Source: Sphingomonadales bacterium
GTDB lineage: Bacteria > Pseudomonadota > Alphaproteobacteria > Sphingomonadales > Sphingomonadaceae
NCBI GenBank assembly: GCA_018971065.1
Contig: JAGWVC010000013.1
Coordinates: 1 to 55,063 of the forward strand
Direction of reading: 5' to 3'
DNA: 55,063 nucleotides
Shown: positions 15,741 through 25,182 of the stretch, one piece after another
Layout of the letters: each line of letters begins with the position of its first letter
How positions within the stretch are numbered: the first letter of the stretch is position 1
Translations under genes and position numbers: made by a program
The notes under the pieces: model-generated
Database searches by the model: none
The model's input: only the letters and a program-made list of their open reading frames with translations
What the model was told of the DNA's origin: nothing

Positions 15741-16291
15741 CAGTCCAGCCCCTCGGGCAGTTCGAACGTATAGACCATGTCGCCGCGATCGCGCCGCCCG
15801 AACACGAAGCGGTCGTCGACCCCGGGCCGCTGCCGCATGCGATCGAACCAGCTTTCGCCGGCCGGCTCGACCCGTGACCAGTCCCACACCACCACCCGCC
15901 GCGCGATCTTCCACGCCCCGCCGCGCCGCTCGAACCAGTCGAGATAGCGGCCTTTCACCGCCTCGTCCCACACCTGCCCGGCATCGTCACGGCTCTGGTG
16001 GAACGAGGTGAACAGCGATTCGACCCGGGCGCAATCCCCATCGAGCTCGACCAGAACGTTGCTCACCGCGTGCTGCGTGAACAGCAGCCGCGAGCGGCCC
16101 AGGTTGGCGAGAATGTTGGCGACCGGCCCGTTGGCCAGCCCGTGATAATCCTCGCCATCGGCGTGAAAACCCGAGGCGAACAGGTCAAGATCGCCGCGAT
16201 CGGTGCCGCGCGCCACGCGATATACCACTTCGGTGATCGCCTGCTTTGCCAGCAGCGCATCGATCGCCGCGTCGCGCTCACCCGCCGTCAT
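15740..16291 (-). CDS. NTF2-like / SnoaL-fold protein
   Basis: Protein of 183 residues with the NTF2-like pattern: an opening helix with AAIDALLAKQAITEVVYRVARGTDRGDLDLFASGF broken by short loops, HADGEDYHG, the strand RSRLLFTQHAVSNV, and WKIARRVVVWDWSRV near the end. Relatives include isomerases, dehydratases and dioxygenase beta subunits. It is coupled upstream to an SDR (4-nt overlap) and downstream to the small barrel gene (1-nt overlap). It is one of three NTF2-like genes in the island. Reaction unknown. Confidence 0.78.
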   Translation of the reverse strand: MTAGERDAAIDALLAKQAITEVVYRVARGTDRGDLDLFASGFHADGEDYHGLANGPVANILANLGRSRLLFTQHAVSNVLVELDGDCARVESLFTSFHQSRDDAGQVWDEAVKGRYLDWFERRGGAWKIARRVVVWDWSRVEPAGESWFDRMRQRPGVDDRFVFGRRDRGDMVYTFELPEGLD

Positions 16292-17049
16292 GTCGTGAAT
16301 ACTCCGCCGTTCAGTTGCACGGTCTGCCCGGTGAACCAGCCGGCTTCGTCGGAAACCATGTAGAGGCAGAGCGGCGCCACGTCGGCCGGCAGTCCGCGCC
16401 GGCCCACCGGGATGCCCTTGCCCAGCCGCACGATCTCGGGATCGTCGCCCTCGCGCACCAGCCCCAGCGCCAGCGCGTTGGCCGTCACGCCATGGCGCGC
16501 GTTTTCCATGGCGATGTGGCGCATGAAGCCGATCTCGCCGCCCTTGGCGGCACCGTAATGCGCCATGCCGGCGTTGACGCCGTGCGTGCCGGCGGTGGAC
16601 GCGATCATCACGATGCGGCCGTGGCCACGCGCGATCATTCCCGGCAGGACAACATGGGTGCAATTCATCGCGCCATACAGGCTGACGTCGATCGGCCGGT
16701 GCCAGACTTCGGGCGGCAATTCGGCAAACGGCGCCATCGGCAGCTTGCCCGCCGCCCCACCGTTGCCGGCGTTGTGGACCAGAATATCGATCGCGGTGCC
16801 CAGTTCCGCCTCGGCGACGGCAATGCCCGCGCGCGCGGCGGCGAGATCGGTCACGTCGAACACCGCAGCCGCCGCCCGACCGCCTTCGCCGCCGATTCGT
16901 GCCACTTGCGCCGCCGCCCGTTCGGCCACCACGTCGTTGACGATCACCGCCGCACCCTGCGCCGCCAGCACCCGCGCGACCTCGGCGCCGATTGCCTGTC
17001 CGCCACCAGTGACCAGCGCCGTGCGGCCCGCCAGCGAGAACAGCGTCAT
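16288..17049 (-). CDS. SDR family oxidoreductase
   Basis: Classical SDR of 253 residues with the cofactor loop TGGGQAIG, NAG in the fourth strand, a catalytic serine in the ASTAG segment and the YGAAK catalytic pair. It ends with the strand QLNGGVFTT in the usual substrate-loop position. It should reduce or oxidise a keto/hydroxy group with NAD(P). Second gene of the eight-gene operon, overlapping both neighbours by 4 nt. Its neighbour at 17046 has a non-standard active site, so this one is more likely the active dehydrogenase of the pair. Confidence 0.9.
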   Translation of the reverse strand: MTLFSLAGRTALVTGGGQAIGAEVARVLAAQGAAVIVNDVVAERAAAQVARIGGEGGRAAAAVFDVTDLAAARAGIAVAEAELGTAIDILVHNAGNGGAAGKLPMAPFAELPPEVWHRPIDVSLYGAMNCTHVVLPGMIARGHGRIVMIASTAGTHGVNAGMAHYGAAKGGEIGFMRHIAMENARHGVTANALALGLVREGDDPEIVRLGKGIPVGRRGLPADVAPLCLYMVSDEAGWFTGQTVQLNGGVFTT

Positions 17050-17930
17050 TCGTAGCGCACCGATTTCCGCGTCACCTTGCCGTCGAAGGCGCCGCCATCG
17101 CGGCCGTGTACCGGACGGCCGATCGTTTCCAGGTACTGGCCCGAGTAAGTGGTCAGCCCGGTTTCGACCAGCGGATCGACCAGGCACAGCGCCAGGATTG
17201 CCTCGGCCATCACTTCCGGGTCTTCCGGAGCGGTGAAGCGATCGCGCGAGACCTGCCCGGCATCGATCGCGCGCTGGACTGCGGCGGTGATCACCGAGTT
17301 CACCGGCGCGACCGTGTTAGCCGACACGCCGGTGCCGTAAAGCTCCGCCGCCAGCACGCGGGTGAACAGGTTCAGGCCGGCACGCGCCGAGCAATAGGCA
17401 GCGGTGCCGGCGGTGCGGTGATATTCGAGGAACGGCGGGCCGGCGGGATTGGGGGCAGAGCGGTCCGCTGCGGTGGAGGAGACATTGACGATCCGCCCCC
17501 AGCCACGCTCGATCATGCCCGGGACGCAGCGCACCACCAGATCGCGCACCCCGAACACATCGATCTCGAACACGCGGCGGAACCGCGCCTCGCTCATCTC
17601 CCAGACGCGCTTGCCGCTGATGCCGGAAATGCCGGCGTTGTTGACCAACACGTCCACACGGCCGAACCGGGCCAGCACTTCGTCCATGAACGCGGCGCGG
17701 GAGGCGGGGTCGGCCACGTCGCAGCGGATGGCATGCGCATCGCCGCCGCGCGAACGGATCGCCGCGACCGTGCGCGCCAGCGTTTCCGGCTGCGGCTCGG
17801 CGGGATCGCCCAGTGTGCGTGCCGCCGCGACAACCACCGCGCCCGCCGAGGCCAATCGCTCTGCCGCCGCTTCACCGATGCCGGCACTGGCCCCGGTGAC
17901 GACGGCTATTCGGCCTTCCAGTTCCCGCAT
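17046..17930 (-). CDS. SDR family protein with Lys-to-Arg active site
   Basis: SDR-fold protein of 294 residues, first gene of the P450 operon. It has TGASAGIG (12-19), NNAG (97-100) and serines at 151-152. The catalytic pair reads Tyr179-C-S-A-Arg183, so the universally expected lysine is arginine (codon CGT). The insertion FLEYHRTAGTAAY precedes the tyrosine and LAAELYGTG follows it, features of a subgroup often found beside MaoC-like or acyl-CoA genes. Activity may be reduced, or this may be a tolerated change; a structural role cannot be excluded. Start at ATG 17930 opens the operon. Confidence 0.86.
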   Translation of the reverse strand: MRELEGRIAVVTGASAGIGEAAAERLASAGAVVVAAARTLGDPAEPQPETLARTVAAIRSRGGDAHAIRCDVADPASRAAFMDEVLARFGRVDVLVNNAGISGISGKRVWEMSEARFRRVFEIDVFGVRDLVVRCVPGMIERGWGRIVNVSSTAADRSAPNPAGPPFLEYHRTAGTAAYCSARAGLNLFTRVLAAELYGTGVSANTVAPVNSVITAAVQRAIDAGQVSRDRFTAPEDPEVMAEAILALCLVDPLVETGLTTYSGQYLETIGRPVHGRDGGAFDGKVTRKSVRYE

Positions 17931-18086
17931 TCGCGCCCCCGTTTCCGATCAGCCAAGCAATGCGCGAGGCTAGGGCGAAAATGTGTTCTGTAAAGTGCAT
18001 TGTTGCTGCGACATGGCAATATGACACAACCTCATTGCATTTTATCCCCTGCCATCTAGGCTGCGCCCGAAGCGAAGGGGCAAGCC
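17931..18086. promoter_or_regulatory. Divergent promoter region, P450 operon / amidohydrolase
   Basis: The only control region for the eight-gene minus-strand operon and the plus-strand amidohydrolase. Its centre (about 17980-18050) is AT-rich, with an imperfect repeat pair AAAGTGCATTG and CATTGCATTTT facing each other. GAAGCGAAGGGG upstream of 18087 includes the amidohydrolase ribosome site. No -35/-10 pair could be fixed with confidence. Confidence 0.35.
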
Positions 18087-19844
18087 ATGCACGACACCAT
18101 CATTCGCGGCGGCACGGTGATCGACGGCACCGGCGCGCCGGGCTTTTCGGCCGATGTCGCCATTCGCAACGGCCGCATTGCCGAGATCGGCAAGATTGCC
18201 ACCTCCGCCCGCGCCGAGATCGACGCCGACGGCGCGATCGTCACCCCCGGGTTCGTCGATGTGCACACCCATTACGACGGCCAGTTCCTCTGGGACGACA
18301 GGCTGGACCCCAGCTTCTCGCACGGTGTCACAACCGCGATCGGCGGCAATTGCGGCGTGGGCTTCGCGCCGCTGCGCGCCGAGTTGCGCAAGCCGCTGAT
18401 GGAACTGATGGAAGGCGTTGAGGAAATACCGGAGATCGTGCTCGACGAAGGGCTGGACTGGAACTGGCGAAGCTTCCCCGACTATCTCGATCGCCTTGAC
18501 GCGCGCCACTACACGATGGACATCGCCAGCCAGATCACCCATGCCCCGCTGCGCGTCTTCGTGATGGGCGAACGCGCGTTGAACCACGCGGCGGCCACTG
18601 CGGACGACATCGCCGCCATGTCCGCGCTGGTCGAACAGGCGATGGCGGCCGGCGCGGCGGGCTTTTCCTGCGCGCGCCTGCTCGAACACTTCTCCAGCAC
18701 CGGCGGCCACGTGCCGGGGACTTTCGCGGCGGACGAGGAATTTCTGGCGCTGGCCACCGCGATGGGCAGGGCCGGGCACGGCGTGTTCCAGTACATGCCG
18801 CGCGGCGCCAACGGCGACCTGATGTTCCCCGACGAGGGTGACGCGCCACGGCGCGAGGAACACGCGCGAATGGTGCGCATCGCCCGGGCCTGTGGACGCC
18901 CGGTCACCTACAACCTGCTGCAGTTCGCCAGCCGGCCCGACGACTGGCGGATGATGCTGGATCTGGCCGAGGCAAGCCTGGCCGGGGGCGATGCGATCCA
19001 TCCGCAGATCCACACGCGCGGCGTCGGCGCGCTGACCACGCTGGACGGCTATCACGTGTTCCTGATGCGCGCCGCGTACCACGAAGTGGCGCACCTGCCG
19101 CTGCCCGAAAGGCTTGCCGCGCTGCGCGAGCCCGCCCGCCGTGCCGCGATCCTGGCGCAGCAGCCCGATCCGGAACTTGCCGCAGCCAACCCGCAGCTCG
19201 CCGGCTTCCTGGCGATGCTGCAAGGGCGCATCGCCAACGTCTTCCCGATGGACGCAAGCCTGGACTACGAGCCGACCGAAGCCCGACGCCTCGGTTCACT
19301 GGCCGCCGCCGCCGGCGTGACGCAGGAAGAATACCTTTACGACCATTACACGGGCGGCGACGGCACCAATGTCTGCGCCAGCTTCGCCCTCAATTACGCT
19401 GGCGGCAATTACGATCCGATCGCCACCCTGCTGGCGCATCCGGGAGTGATCAGCGGGCTTGGCGACGGCGGCGCGCACATGCGCATGGCCTGCGACGGAG
19501 CGCTGCCCACCTTCCAGCTCACGTTCTGGGCGCGTGATCGCCAGCGGGGGCCAAGGCTGCCGCTGGAGCATGTCGTTCACAAGCTGTCGGGCGCCAATGC
19601 CGCGCTCTATGGCATGCAGGATCGCGGCACGCTGGCGGTGGGCAAGCGGGCCGACGTGAACGTCATCGACCACGCCGCGCTGCGCCTGAATCTGCCCCGC
19701 ATGACCTTCGACCTGCCCAGCGGCGCCGGACGCCTGCTGCAGACATCGACCGGCTATCTGGCGACGCTGGTGGCGGGCGAGGTGACGCGGCGGCACGATG
19801 CCGATACCGGCGCACGACCGGGCCGGCTGGTGCGGTTCCGGTGA
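18087..19844 (+). CDS. Amidohydrolase, N-acyl-D-amino-acid deacylase-like
   Basis: Metal-dependent amidohydrolase-superfamily TIM barrel of 585 residues. It opens with the small beta-sandwich strand [16 protein letters not shown], then [10 protein letters not shown] (the metal HxH), GGNCGVGF, and near the C-terminus [11 protein letters not shown] with the metal-binding Asp/His region. It resembles the D-aminoacylase/dihydroorotase-like group that cleaves cyclic or acyl amides and related bonds. In this island the natural bond could be an amide, lactam or lactone. First gene of a two-gene operon; the next gene starts on its stop (GTGA). Confidence 0.86.
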   Translation: MHDTIIRGGTVIDGTGAPGFSADVAIRNGRIAEIGKIATSARAEIDADGAIVTPGFVDVHTHYDGQFLWDDRLDPSFSHGVTTAIGGNCGVGFAPLRAELRKPLMELMEGVEEIPEIVLDEGLDWNWRSFPDYLDRLDARHYTMDIASQITHAPLRVFVMGERALNHAAATADDIAAMSALVEQAMAAGAAGFSCARLLEHFSSTGGHVPGTFAADEEFLALATAMGRAGHGVFQYMPRGANGDLMFPDEGDAPRREEHARMVRIARACGRPVTYNLLQFASRPDDWRMMLDLAEASLAGGDAIHPQIHTRGVGALTTLDGYHVFLMRAAYHEVAHLPLPERLAALREPARRAAILAQQPDPELAAANPQLAGFLAMLQGRIANVFPMDASLDYEPTEARRLGSLAAAAGVTQEEYLYDHYTGGDGTNVCASFALNYAGGNYDPIATLLAHPGVISGLGDGGAHMRMACDGALPTFQLTFWARDRQRGPRLPLEHVVHKLSGANAALYGMQDRGTLAVGKRADVNVIDHAALRLNLPRMTFDLPSGAGRLLQTSTGYLATLVAGEVTRRHDADTGARPGRLVRFR

Positions 19845-20947
19845 CGGCCGATTGCCATGTCGTGATCGCGGGGGCCAGCGGCGTGATCGGCAGCGCCGCG
19901 CTGGACCGGTTCGGGCGGCTGCCGGGGTGGCGGGTGACCGCGCTTTCGCGCCGGCGACCGGTGGTGCCCGAAGGCGCCCGGTTCGATCACCTTGCGCTGG
20001 ACCTGGCGGATGGCGCGGCGTGCGCGGATGCCGTCGCGGCGATGGCGCCGGTGACGCATCTGGTGTTCGCCGCTGTCTCGGAAACGCCGGGTCTGGCCGC
20101 CGGCTGGCGCGATCCCGGCCAGATCGCCGCGAATGCCGCGCTGTTCGACAACCTGGTGGAGCCGCTGGCGCGGGCGGGTGCATTGCGCCATGTCAGCCTG
20201 TTGCAGGGCGCCAAGGCTTATGGCGCGCATGTTCATGCCGTGCAGGTGCCTTTGCGCGAGCGGCAGCCGCGTGACGATCACGCCAACTTCTACTGGCGGC
20301 ACGAGGACCGGCTGCGGGCCGAAGCGGCGCGGGCGGGGTTCGGTTTCACCATCTGGCGACCGCAGGTGCTGCTGGGCTGGGCGCCGGGCGCGGCGATGAA
20401 TCCGGTTGCGGCAATCGGCGCTTATGCCTCGTTATGCCGCGAACAAGGCCACGCTTTCGCCTTGCCGGGCGACAGCGAGGCGCTTTGGGAGATGGTGGAC
20501 GCCGGGCTGCTCGCGGACGCGATGGCCTGGGCCGCGGCGGCGCCCGAAGCCGTGGGCGAGACCTTCAACGTGACCAACGGCGACGTGTTCGTGCTGCGGC
20601 ACGCGTGGGATGAACTGGCCGCGCGGCTGGGCCTTGCCACGGCAGGGGCTGCGCCTGCCGGGTTTCACGCGCTGTTTGCCCAGCCGGAGAGCGAAGCAGC
20701 GTGGGGGCGGCTGGCGGCGCGCCATGGCCTGTTGGAACCGTCGCTGGCGGGGCTGGTCGGGCAATCGGATCATTACCTGGACCTGCTGCTGGCGCCGCGC
20801 ATCGCCGCCAAGGCCAACCCGGTGCTGCTTTCCACGATCAAGTTGCGGCAAGCCGGGTTTGCGGGCTGTCGCGACAGTCTGGAATCACTGTGCGACCAGT
20901 TGGCGCGCATGGTGGCGCTGAAACTGCTGCCGCCGCTGTTCAGGTGA
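19841..20947 (+). CDS. PRISE-type NAD(P)-dependent reductase
   Basis: Extended-SDR protein of 368 residues resembling the PRISE family (progesterone 5-beta-reductase/iridoid synthase). It shows the cofactor loop IAGASGVIG near the start, LLQGAKAYG, and NFYWRHEDRL, which corresponds to the family's NFYY active-site motif with its catalytic tyrosine. PRISE enzymes reduce activated C=C bonds of enones using NADPH. The start is the GTG overlapping the amidohydrolase stop. The last 8 nt overlap the convergent SDR gene. This supports an enone intermediate in the pathway; the substrate is not inferable. Confidence 0.82.
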   Translation: MTADCHVVIAGASGVIGSAALDRFGRLPGWRVTALSRRRPVVPEGARFDHLALDLADGAACADAVAAMAPVTHLVFAAVSETPGLAAGWRDPGQIAANAALFDNLVEPLARAGALRHVSLLQGAKAYGAHVHAVQVPLRERQPRDDHANFYWRHEDRLRAEAARAGFGFTIWRPQVLLGWAPGAAMNPVAAIGAYASLCREQGHAFALPGDSEALWEMVDAGLLADAMAWAAAAPEAVGETFNVTNGDVFVLRHAWDELAARLGLATAGAAPAGFHALFAQPESEAAWGRLAARHGLLEPSLAGLVGQSDHYLDLLLAPRIAAKANPVLLSTIKLRQAGFAGCRDSLESLCDQLARMVALKLLPPLFR

Positions 20948-21722
20948 TGCTGCGCCCGGCGATGAAGCCGCCATCCACCGGCAGATCGACGCCGTTGATG
21001 TACGATGCGCAATCGCTGTTCAGGAACAGCAGCACCTGCGCCTGTTCCTCGGGGCTGGAGCGGCGCCCGATCGGCCGTTCGACCACGTCCAGGCGGTCTG
21101 CCGGCACGACTTCGGCAATCGCGTCGAGCATCGGCGTCTGCACCGAGCCGGGGCTGGTGCAGTTGATCCGCACGCCGCACGCGACCATCGGGGCGGCCTG
21201 GGCCAGCGTCCACACCACGATCGCTTCCTTGGCGACGTTGTAGGCGTTCGCCTGTGGCGCTTCGTGCCGCTCGCACCAGTCGAGCGCTGCGTCGAAACCG
21301 GGCGTGGCGGCGAATTCGCGCAATTCGGCCAGCCGCGCCCGCCACATGGCGCCGCCGTTCGAGCCGACCGTGACCACCGCGCCACCGGCGGGCATAAGCT
21401 GCGCCACACGCTCGGTCAGTTCGCGCATGCCGATGAAATTGACTGCCATGACATCCCGCCACGGGCGCATCGGCGGCAGGCCGGCGCAGTTGAACAAGCC
21501 ATCGACCGGGCCGTCGATCGCATCGACAACCTGCGCGATCGCGTGCCTGTCGCGCAGGTCGAGCTGCGAAAATCGCGCGAGATCGAGGCTGCACGGTTGC
21601 CAGTCGATGCCGTGAACCCGCGCCCCGGCATCCAGCAGCAGCCGCGCGGTGGCGTGGCCGATGCCCGATGTGCAGCCGGTGACAAGCACGCGCTTGCCGG
21701 CATAGCCGAACCGGTCGGTCAT
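20940..21722 (-). CDS. SDR, 3-alpha-hydroxysteroid-dehydrogenase-like
   Basis: SDR of 260 residues with a shortened architecture like Comamonas 3-alpha-HSD and coniferyl-alcohol dehydrogenases: TGCTSGIG cofactor loop, DLRD at strand 3, FNCAGL in place of NNAG, a GSNGGA serine segment, a long insertion before the YNVAK catalytic pair, and PVDGGF at the end. The family often oxidises hydroxyl groups on steroids or aryl side chains. It forms a two-gene unit with the aldolase gene (4-nt overlap) and ends tail-to-tail over the PRISE gene. Confidence 0.88.
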   Translation of the reverse strand: MTDRFGYAGKRVLVTGCTSGIGHATARLLLDAGARVHGIDWQPCSLDLARFSQLDLRDRHAIAQVVDAIDGPVDGLFNCAGLPPMRPWRDVMAVNFIGMRELTERVAQLMPAGGAVVTVGSNGGAMWRARLAELREFAATPGFDAALDWCERHEAPQANAYNVAKEAIVVWTLAQAAPMVACGVRINCTSPGSVQTPMLDAIAEVVPADRLDVVERPIGRRSSPEEQAQVLLFLNSDCASYINGVDLPVDGGFIAGRSIT

Positions 21723-22456
21723 GCCTGCCCACCCTGCCCTGCCTGCCAAGCCCTTGCCCGCGCCACTTCGGCCGCCGCGCCGCGCCGCACGAAGCCGGCA
21801 TCGGCGCCCAGCGTGACGAAGCGCATGCCGAGATCGAGCAGCGCTTGGGCATTTTCCGGCCCGAAGCTGGCTGAGCCGGGCGTGGCGCCGTGGCGTTCGC
21901 ACGCGGCCACGACTTGCGCGATCGCCGCCATCACCGGCTCGGCGACTTGCGCACCGGGCGGGTAGCCCATCGACAGGCCGAGATCGGCCGGGCCGACGAA
22001 CAGCCCGTGCACGCCGGGCGTGGCGGCAATCGCATCGAGGTTGGCCAGCGCCTCTGCCGTCTCGATCATCACCCAGCAAACCGGCGCGGGCGCGGCATCG
22101 CCGCCGGCGTAATAGCTGCGCACCCGCCCGAACGAGCGCATGCCGTGCGGCGGATAGCGGCAGGCACGCGCGGCGCGCGCCGCTTCCTCCGCGGTGGAGA
22201 CCAGCGGCACCACCACCCCGGCGGCGCCAAGATCGAGCGCGCGCATGATCTCGGCGGGATCGTTGGCGGAAACCCGCACCAGCGCGCGCGTGCCGCCGAG
22301 ATCCACCGCCTGCAGCAGGCCCAACAGGTTGCCCGGGTTGACCGCGCCGTGCTGGCCATCGAGGATCAGCCAGTCGAACCCGGCGCGCGCCATCACCTCT
22401 GCCACCACCGCATCGCCCAGCGTGATCCAGCTTGCGAATTCCGGCTTGTCGCCCAT
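21719..22456 (-). CDS. HpcH/HpaI-family aldolase
   Basis: Class II metal-dependent aldolase of 245 residues of the HpcH/HpaI/citrate-lyase-beta fold. It shows the active-site segment LILDGQHGAVN, RVSANDP, the metal glutamate in VMIETAEAL and FVGPADLGLSMG. Family members cleave 4-hydroxy-2-ketoacids (or beta-hydroxy acids) into pyruvate or glyoxylate and an aldehyde. GGGAGAAGG upstream of 22456 fixed the start. It heads a two-gene operon with the 3-alpha-HSD-like SDR and is divergent from two hydroxyacid dehydrogenases, so its products may feed them. Confidence 0.88.
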   Translation of the reverse strand: MGDKPEFASWITLGDAVVAEVMARAGFDWLILDGQHGAVNPGNLLGLLQAVDLGGTRALVRVSANDPAEIMRALDLGAAGVVVPLVSTAEEAARAARACRYPPHGMRSFGRVRSYYAGGDAAPAPVCWVMIETAEALANLDAIAATPGVHGLFVGPADLGLSMGYPPGAQVAEPVMAAIAQVVAACERHGATPGSASFGPENAQALLDLGMRFVTLGADAGFVRRGAAAEVARARAWQAGQGGQA

Positions 22457-22570
22457 CGCCTTCTCCCTTCGGTGGATACAGTAGCCAAAAATGCACAACG
22501 CGAAAGACATTATGGTTGCAAGCCCGGGCGGGTGATTCCACAATCATCGCGAAGACGGGAGGGCGGTGGC
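22457..22570. promoter_or_regulatory. Divergent promoter region, aldolase / FAD oxidase
   Basis: Short intergenic region with an AT-rich core around 22480-22520 and two facing half-sites, TGCACAAC and GGTTGCA, about 20 nt apart. A GGGAGGG-type ribosome site precedes the GTG start at 22571 and GGGAGAAGG precedes the aldolase. It must drive both directions. Operator assignment is speculative. Confidence 0.3.
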
Positions 22571-23962
22571 GTGACGGCAGAGTTCGGCGACATCCTGACG
22601 GCGATCGTCGGCAAGGGCCATGTCGTGCACGGCGAGGCGATCGGGGATCGCTATCGGGTGGGCATCGCCGTCAAGGACCGGGCGGCGCCCGCGTGGCTGG
22701 CAAAGCCGGCGACGACCGCTGAGGTTTCCGCCGTGCTGCGCGCCGCCAACGCGGTGGGGATTCCGGTCACCACCGTTGGCGGGCAGACCGGGACCTGCGG
22801 CGCGGCGGTGCCGCTGGACGGCGGGCTGGCGCTGTCGCTGGAACGCATGAGCCGCGTGCTGGAAATCGACCCGCTGTCGATGACGATGACGGTGGAAGCG
22901 GGCTGCGTGTTGCAGATCGCGCAAGAGGCCGCCGAGGCGCAGGGGGCGTTCCTGCCGCTGGACCTGGGCGCGCGCGGTTCGGCGACGATCGGCGGGACGA
23001 TCGGCACCAATGCCGGCGGCAACCGCGTGATCCGCTGGGGGATGATGCGCGACATGGTGCTGGGGCTGGAAGTGGTGCTGGCCGACGGCACCGTGCTGAC
23101 CTCGCTCACCGGCATGATCAAGGACAATGCCGGCTATGCCTGGAAGCACCTGATCGTCGGCAGCGAGGGGACGTTGGGGGTCGTCACGCGCGCGGTGCTG
23201 CGGCTGCGCCCGCTGCCGCCGGCGCGGCGCACCGCGCTGCTGGCGCTGCCGTCGTTCACCGCGGCGATCACCGCGCTGCGGCGGCTGGAGGCCACGCTTT
23301 CGGGGCAGGTTTCGTCGTTCGAACTGATGTGGCGGGATTTCTATCGCGTGCACACCACCGCGCAACTGGCACAGCGCCCCTGCCCGATGGCGGCCGACCA
23401 TCCGCTCTATGCGCTGCTCGAAACGATGGGCGGCGTCAGCGAGGCGGAGGACGCGCTGTTCGAGGCGGCGCTGGCCGGGTTGCTGGACGAAGGGCTGCTG
23501 GCCGATGCGGTGATCGCGCAATCGGCGCGCGAGCGTGACGCGCTGTGGGCGATCCGCGAGGACCTGAACCCCGGCTACACCCCGCTGCGCCCGTTCGCGT
23601 CCTACGATGTCAGCATGGCGATCCGCGACATGCCCGCCTTCGTCGATGCCGCGCGCGCCGCGCTGCTGGCTGCGTACCCGCAAGCCACCGTGCTGTTCTA
23701 TGGCCACGCCGGCGACGGCAACCTGCACATCCTGGCCAGCATTGGCCGCATGGACGAGGCGGTGAAGCACGCCTTCGACGCGGCGGTCTATGGCGAAGTG
23801 CGCAAACTGGGCGGTTCGGTCGCGGCGGAGCACGGCATCGGCACCACGCGCATGGAATGGCTCGGCCACACCCGTTCGGACGCCGAGATCGCGCTGATGC
23901 GGCGAATCCGGGATGCGCTCGATCCGAACCGCATCCTCAACCCCGGCAAGCTGTTCACCTGA
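22571..23962 (+). CDS. FAD-linked D-2-hydroxyacid dehydrogenase (GlcD-like)
   Basis: Vanillyl-alcohol-oxidase-fold flavoprotein of 463 residues. The PP-loop region is TTVGGQTGTCGAAVP, followed by the FAD-binding GGTIGTNAGGNRVIRWG and the C-terminal FYGHAGDGNLH and EHGIGTTRM motifs typical of GlcD, D-lactate and D-2-hydroxyglutarate dehydrogenases. It should oxidise a D-2-hydroxy acid to a keto acid and pass electrons to quinone or a carrier. Start is GTG 22571 after GGGAGGG. It lies 2 nt before an FMN enzyme that normally acts on L-2-hydroxy acids. Confidence 0.88.
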   Translation: MTAEFGDILTAIVGKGHVVHGEAIGDRYRVGIAVKDRAAPAWLAKPATTAEVSAVLRAANAVGIPVTTVGGQTGTCGAAVPLDGGLALSLERMSRVLEIDPLSMTMTVEAGCVLQIAQEAAEAQGAFLPLDLGARGSATIGGTIGTNAGGNRVIRWGMMRDMVLGLEVVLADGTVLTSLTGMIKDNAGYAWKHLIVGSEGTLGVVTRAVLRLRPLPPARRTALLALPSFTAAITALRRLEATLSGQVSSFELMWRDFYRVHTTAQLAQRPCPMAADHPLYALLETMGGVSEAEDALFEAALAGLLDEGLLADAVIAQSARERDALWAIREDLNPGYTPLRPFASYDVSMAIRDMPAFVDAARAALLAAYPQATVLFYGHAGDGNLHILASIGRMDEAVKHAFDAAVYGEVRKLGGSVAAEHGIGTTRMEWLGHTRSDAEIALMRRIRDALDPNRILNPGKLFT

Positions 23963-23964
23963 TC

Positions 23965-25182
23965 ATGGGCATCCGCTTCACCTGGTGCGACGAGGCCCCA
24001 CCCGCCAGCATCGCGCAATGGCGCGCACTGGCGCGGCGCAAGCTGCCCGATCTGGCCTATGCTTATATCGAAAGCGGTGCCGACGACCTGATCACGCTGG
24101 GCGCAAACGAGGCGGCGTTTGCCAGGTGGCGGCTGCGCCAGCGCGTGCTGACCGGCGTGGCCAAGCCCGACCTGTCCGCCACGCTCGCCGGGGAGACGCT
24201 GGCGCTGCCGGTGGCATTGGCCCCCACCGGCACCCCGGGGTTGACGCACTGGCAAGCCGATCTTGCCGCCGCCCGTGCCGCCGAGGCCAAGGGCAGCCGC
24301 TTCGTGCTGTCCACCGCATCGAGCTATTCGCTGGAGGAAGTGGCCGGGGCCACCGGGCAGGCCCGCTGGTTCCAGCTCTATCCGTTCGCCGATCGCGACA
24401 AGGTGGGCGGGCTGATCGATCGGGCCGCCGCCGCCGGCTACACCGCGCTGTTCGTCACCGTCGATGTGCCGGTGGTCGGCAATCGCGAGGGTGAGCGGGC
24501 CGCCGGGCTGACCCGTCCGTGGTCGATGACGCCGCCACGGCTGTGGAGCATGCTCCGTCGCCCGGCGTGGCTGTGGGGCACGCTGCGCCACCGGCGCGTT
24601 GCCGCGATCCACTACCTCGAACGCCACGCGCCGCCGCCGCCCGGGCTGAGCCGCGCCATCCGGGGCGCGGGCGACGACGCCGCGCAATCGGCGGAGACCC
24701 AGGCGCGCTACATGCAGGCCGATCTGCACTGGGACGATCTGGCGTGGATGCGCGAGCGCTGGCGCGGCAGGCTTTACGTGAAAGGCGTGCTCGACGCCGA
24801 TGATGCCGCGCGCGCGGTGGACGTAATCGGCGCCGACGGCGTGGTCGTCTCCAACCACGGCGGCCGCCAGCTCGACCGCGCCGTCGCCACGCTCGATGCC
24901 CTGCCGGCGATTGCCGCGCGGGTGGGCGATCGTGCCGAGGTCTGGCTGGACGGCGGGGTGCGGCGCGGCACCGACGTGATCACCGCGCTGTGCCTGGGTG
25001 CCGATGGCGTGCTGATCGGCCGGCCCTGGCTCTACGGCCTTGGCGCGGCCGGGCAAGCCGGTGTCGAAGGCGTGCTGGAATGTTTTCGCGCCGAGATCGA
25101 GCGCGGGCTGGTGTTGATGGGTTGCCCGTCGCTGGCCGCACTCGACCGGTCCTGGCTCATCCCACAGGCAGACCCCGCATGA
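23965..25182 (+). CDS. FMN-dependent L-2-hydroxyacid dehydrogenase (LldD/MdlB-like)
   Basis: Alpha-hydroxyacid dehydrogenase TIM barrel of 405 residues, like L-lactate and mandelate dehydrogenases. It shows ALAPTG, the flavin segment LSTASSYSLEEV, the catalytic-histidine motif SNHGGRQLD and the phosphate-binding LDGGVRRGTDV. Insertion 165-215 (SMTPPRLWSML and nearby) is the membrane-association loop region of this family. It should oxidise an L-2-hydroxy acid to a keto acid. It follows the FAD enzyme by 2 nt and overlaps the AtuA gene by 4 nt. Confidence 0.9.
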   Translation: MGIRFTWCDEAPPASIAQWRALARRKLPDLAYAYIESGADDLITLGANEAAFARWRLRQRVLTGVAKPDLSATLAGETLALPVALAPTGTPGLTHWQADLAAARAAEAKGSRFVLSTASSYSLEEVAGATGQARWFQLYPFADRDKVGGLIDRAAAAGYTALFVTVDVPVVGNREGERAAGLTRPWSMTPPRLWSMLRRPAWLWGTLRHRRVAAIHYLERHAPPPPGLSRAIRGAGDDAAQSAETQARYMQADLHWDDLAWMRERWRGRLYVKGVLDADDAARAVDVIGADGVVVSNHGGRQLDRAVATLDALPAIAARVGDRAEVWLDGGVRRGTDVITALCLGADGVLIGRPWLYGLGAAGQAGVEGVLECFRAEIERGLVLMGCPSLAALDRSWLIPQADPA

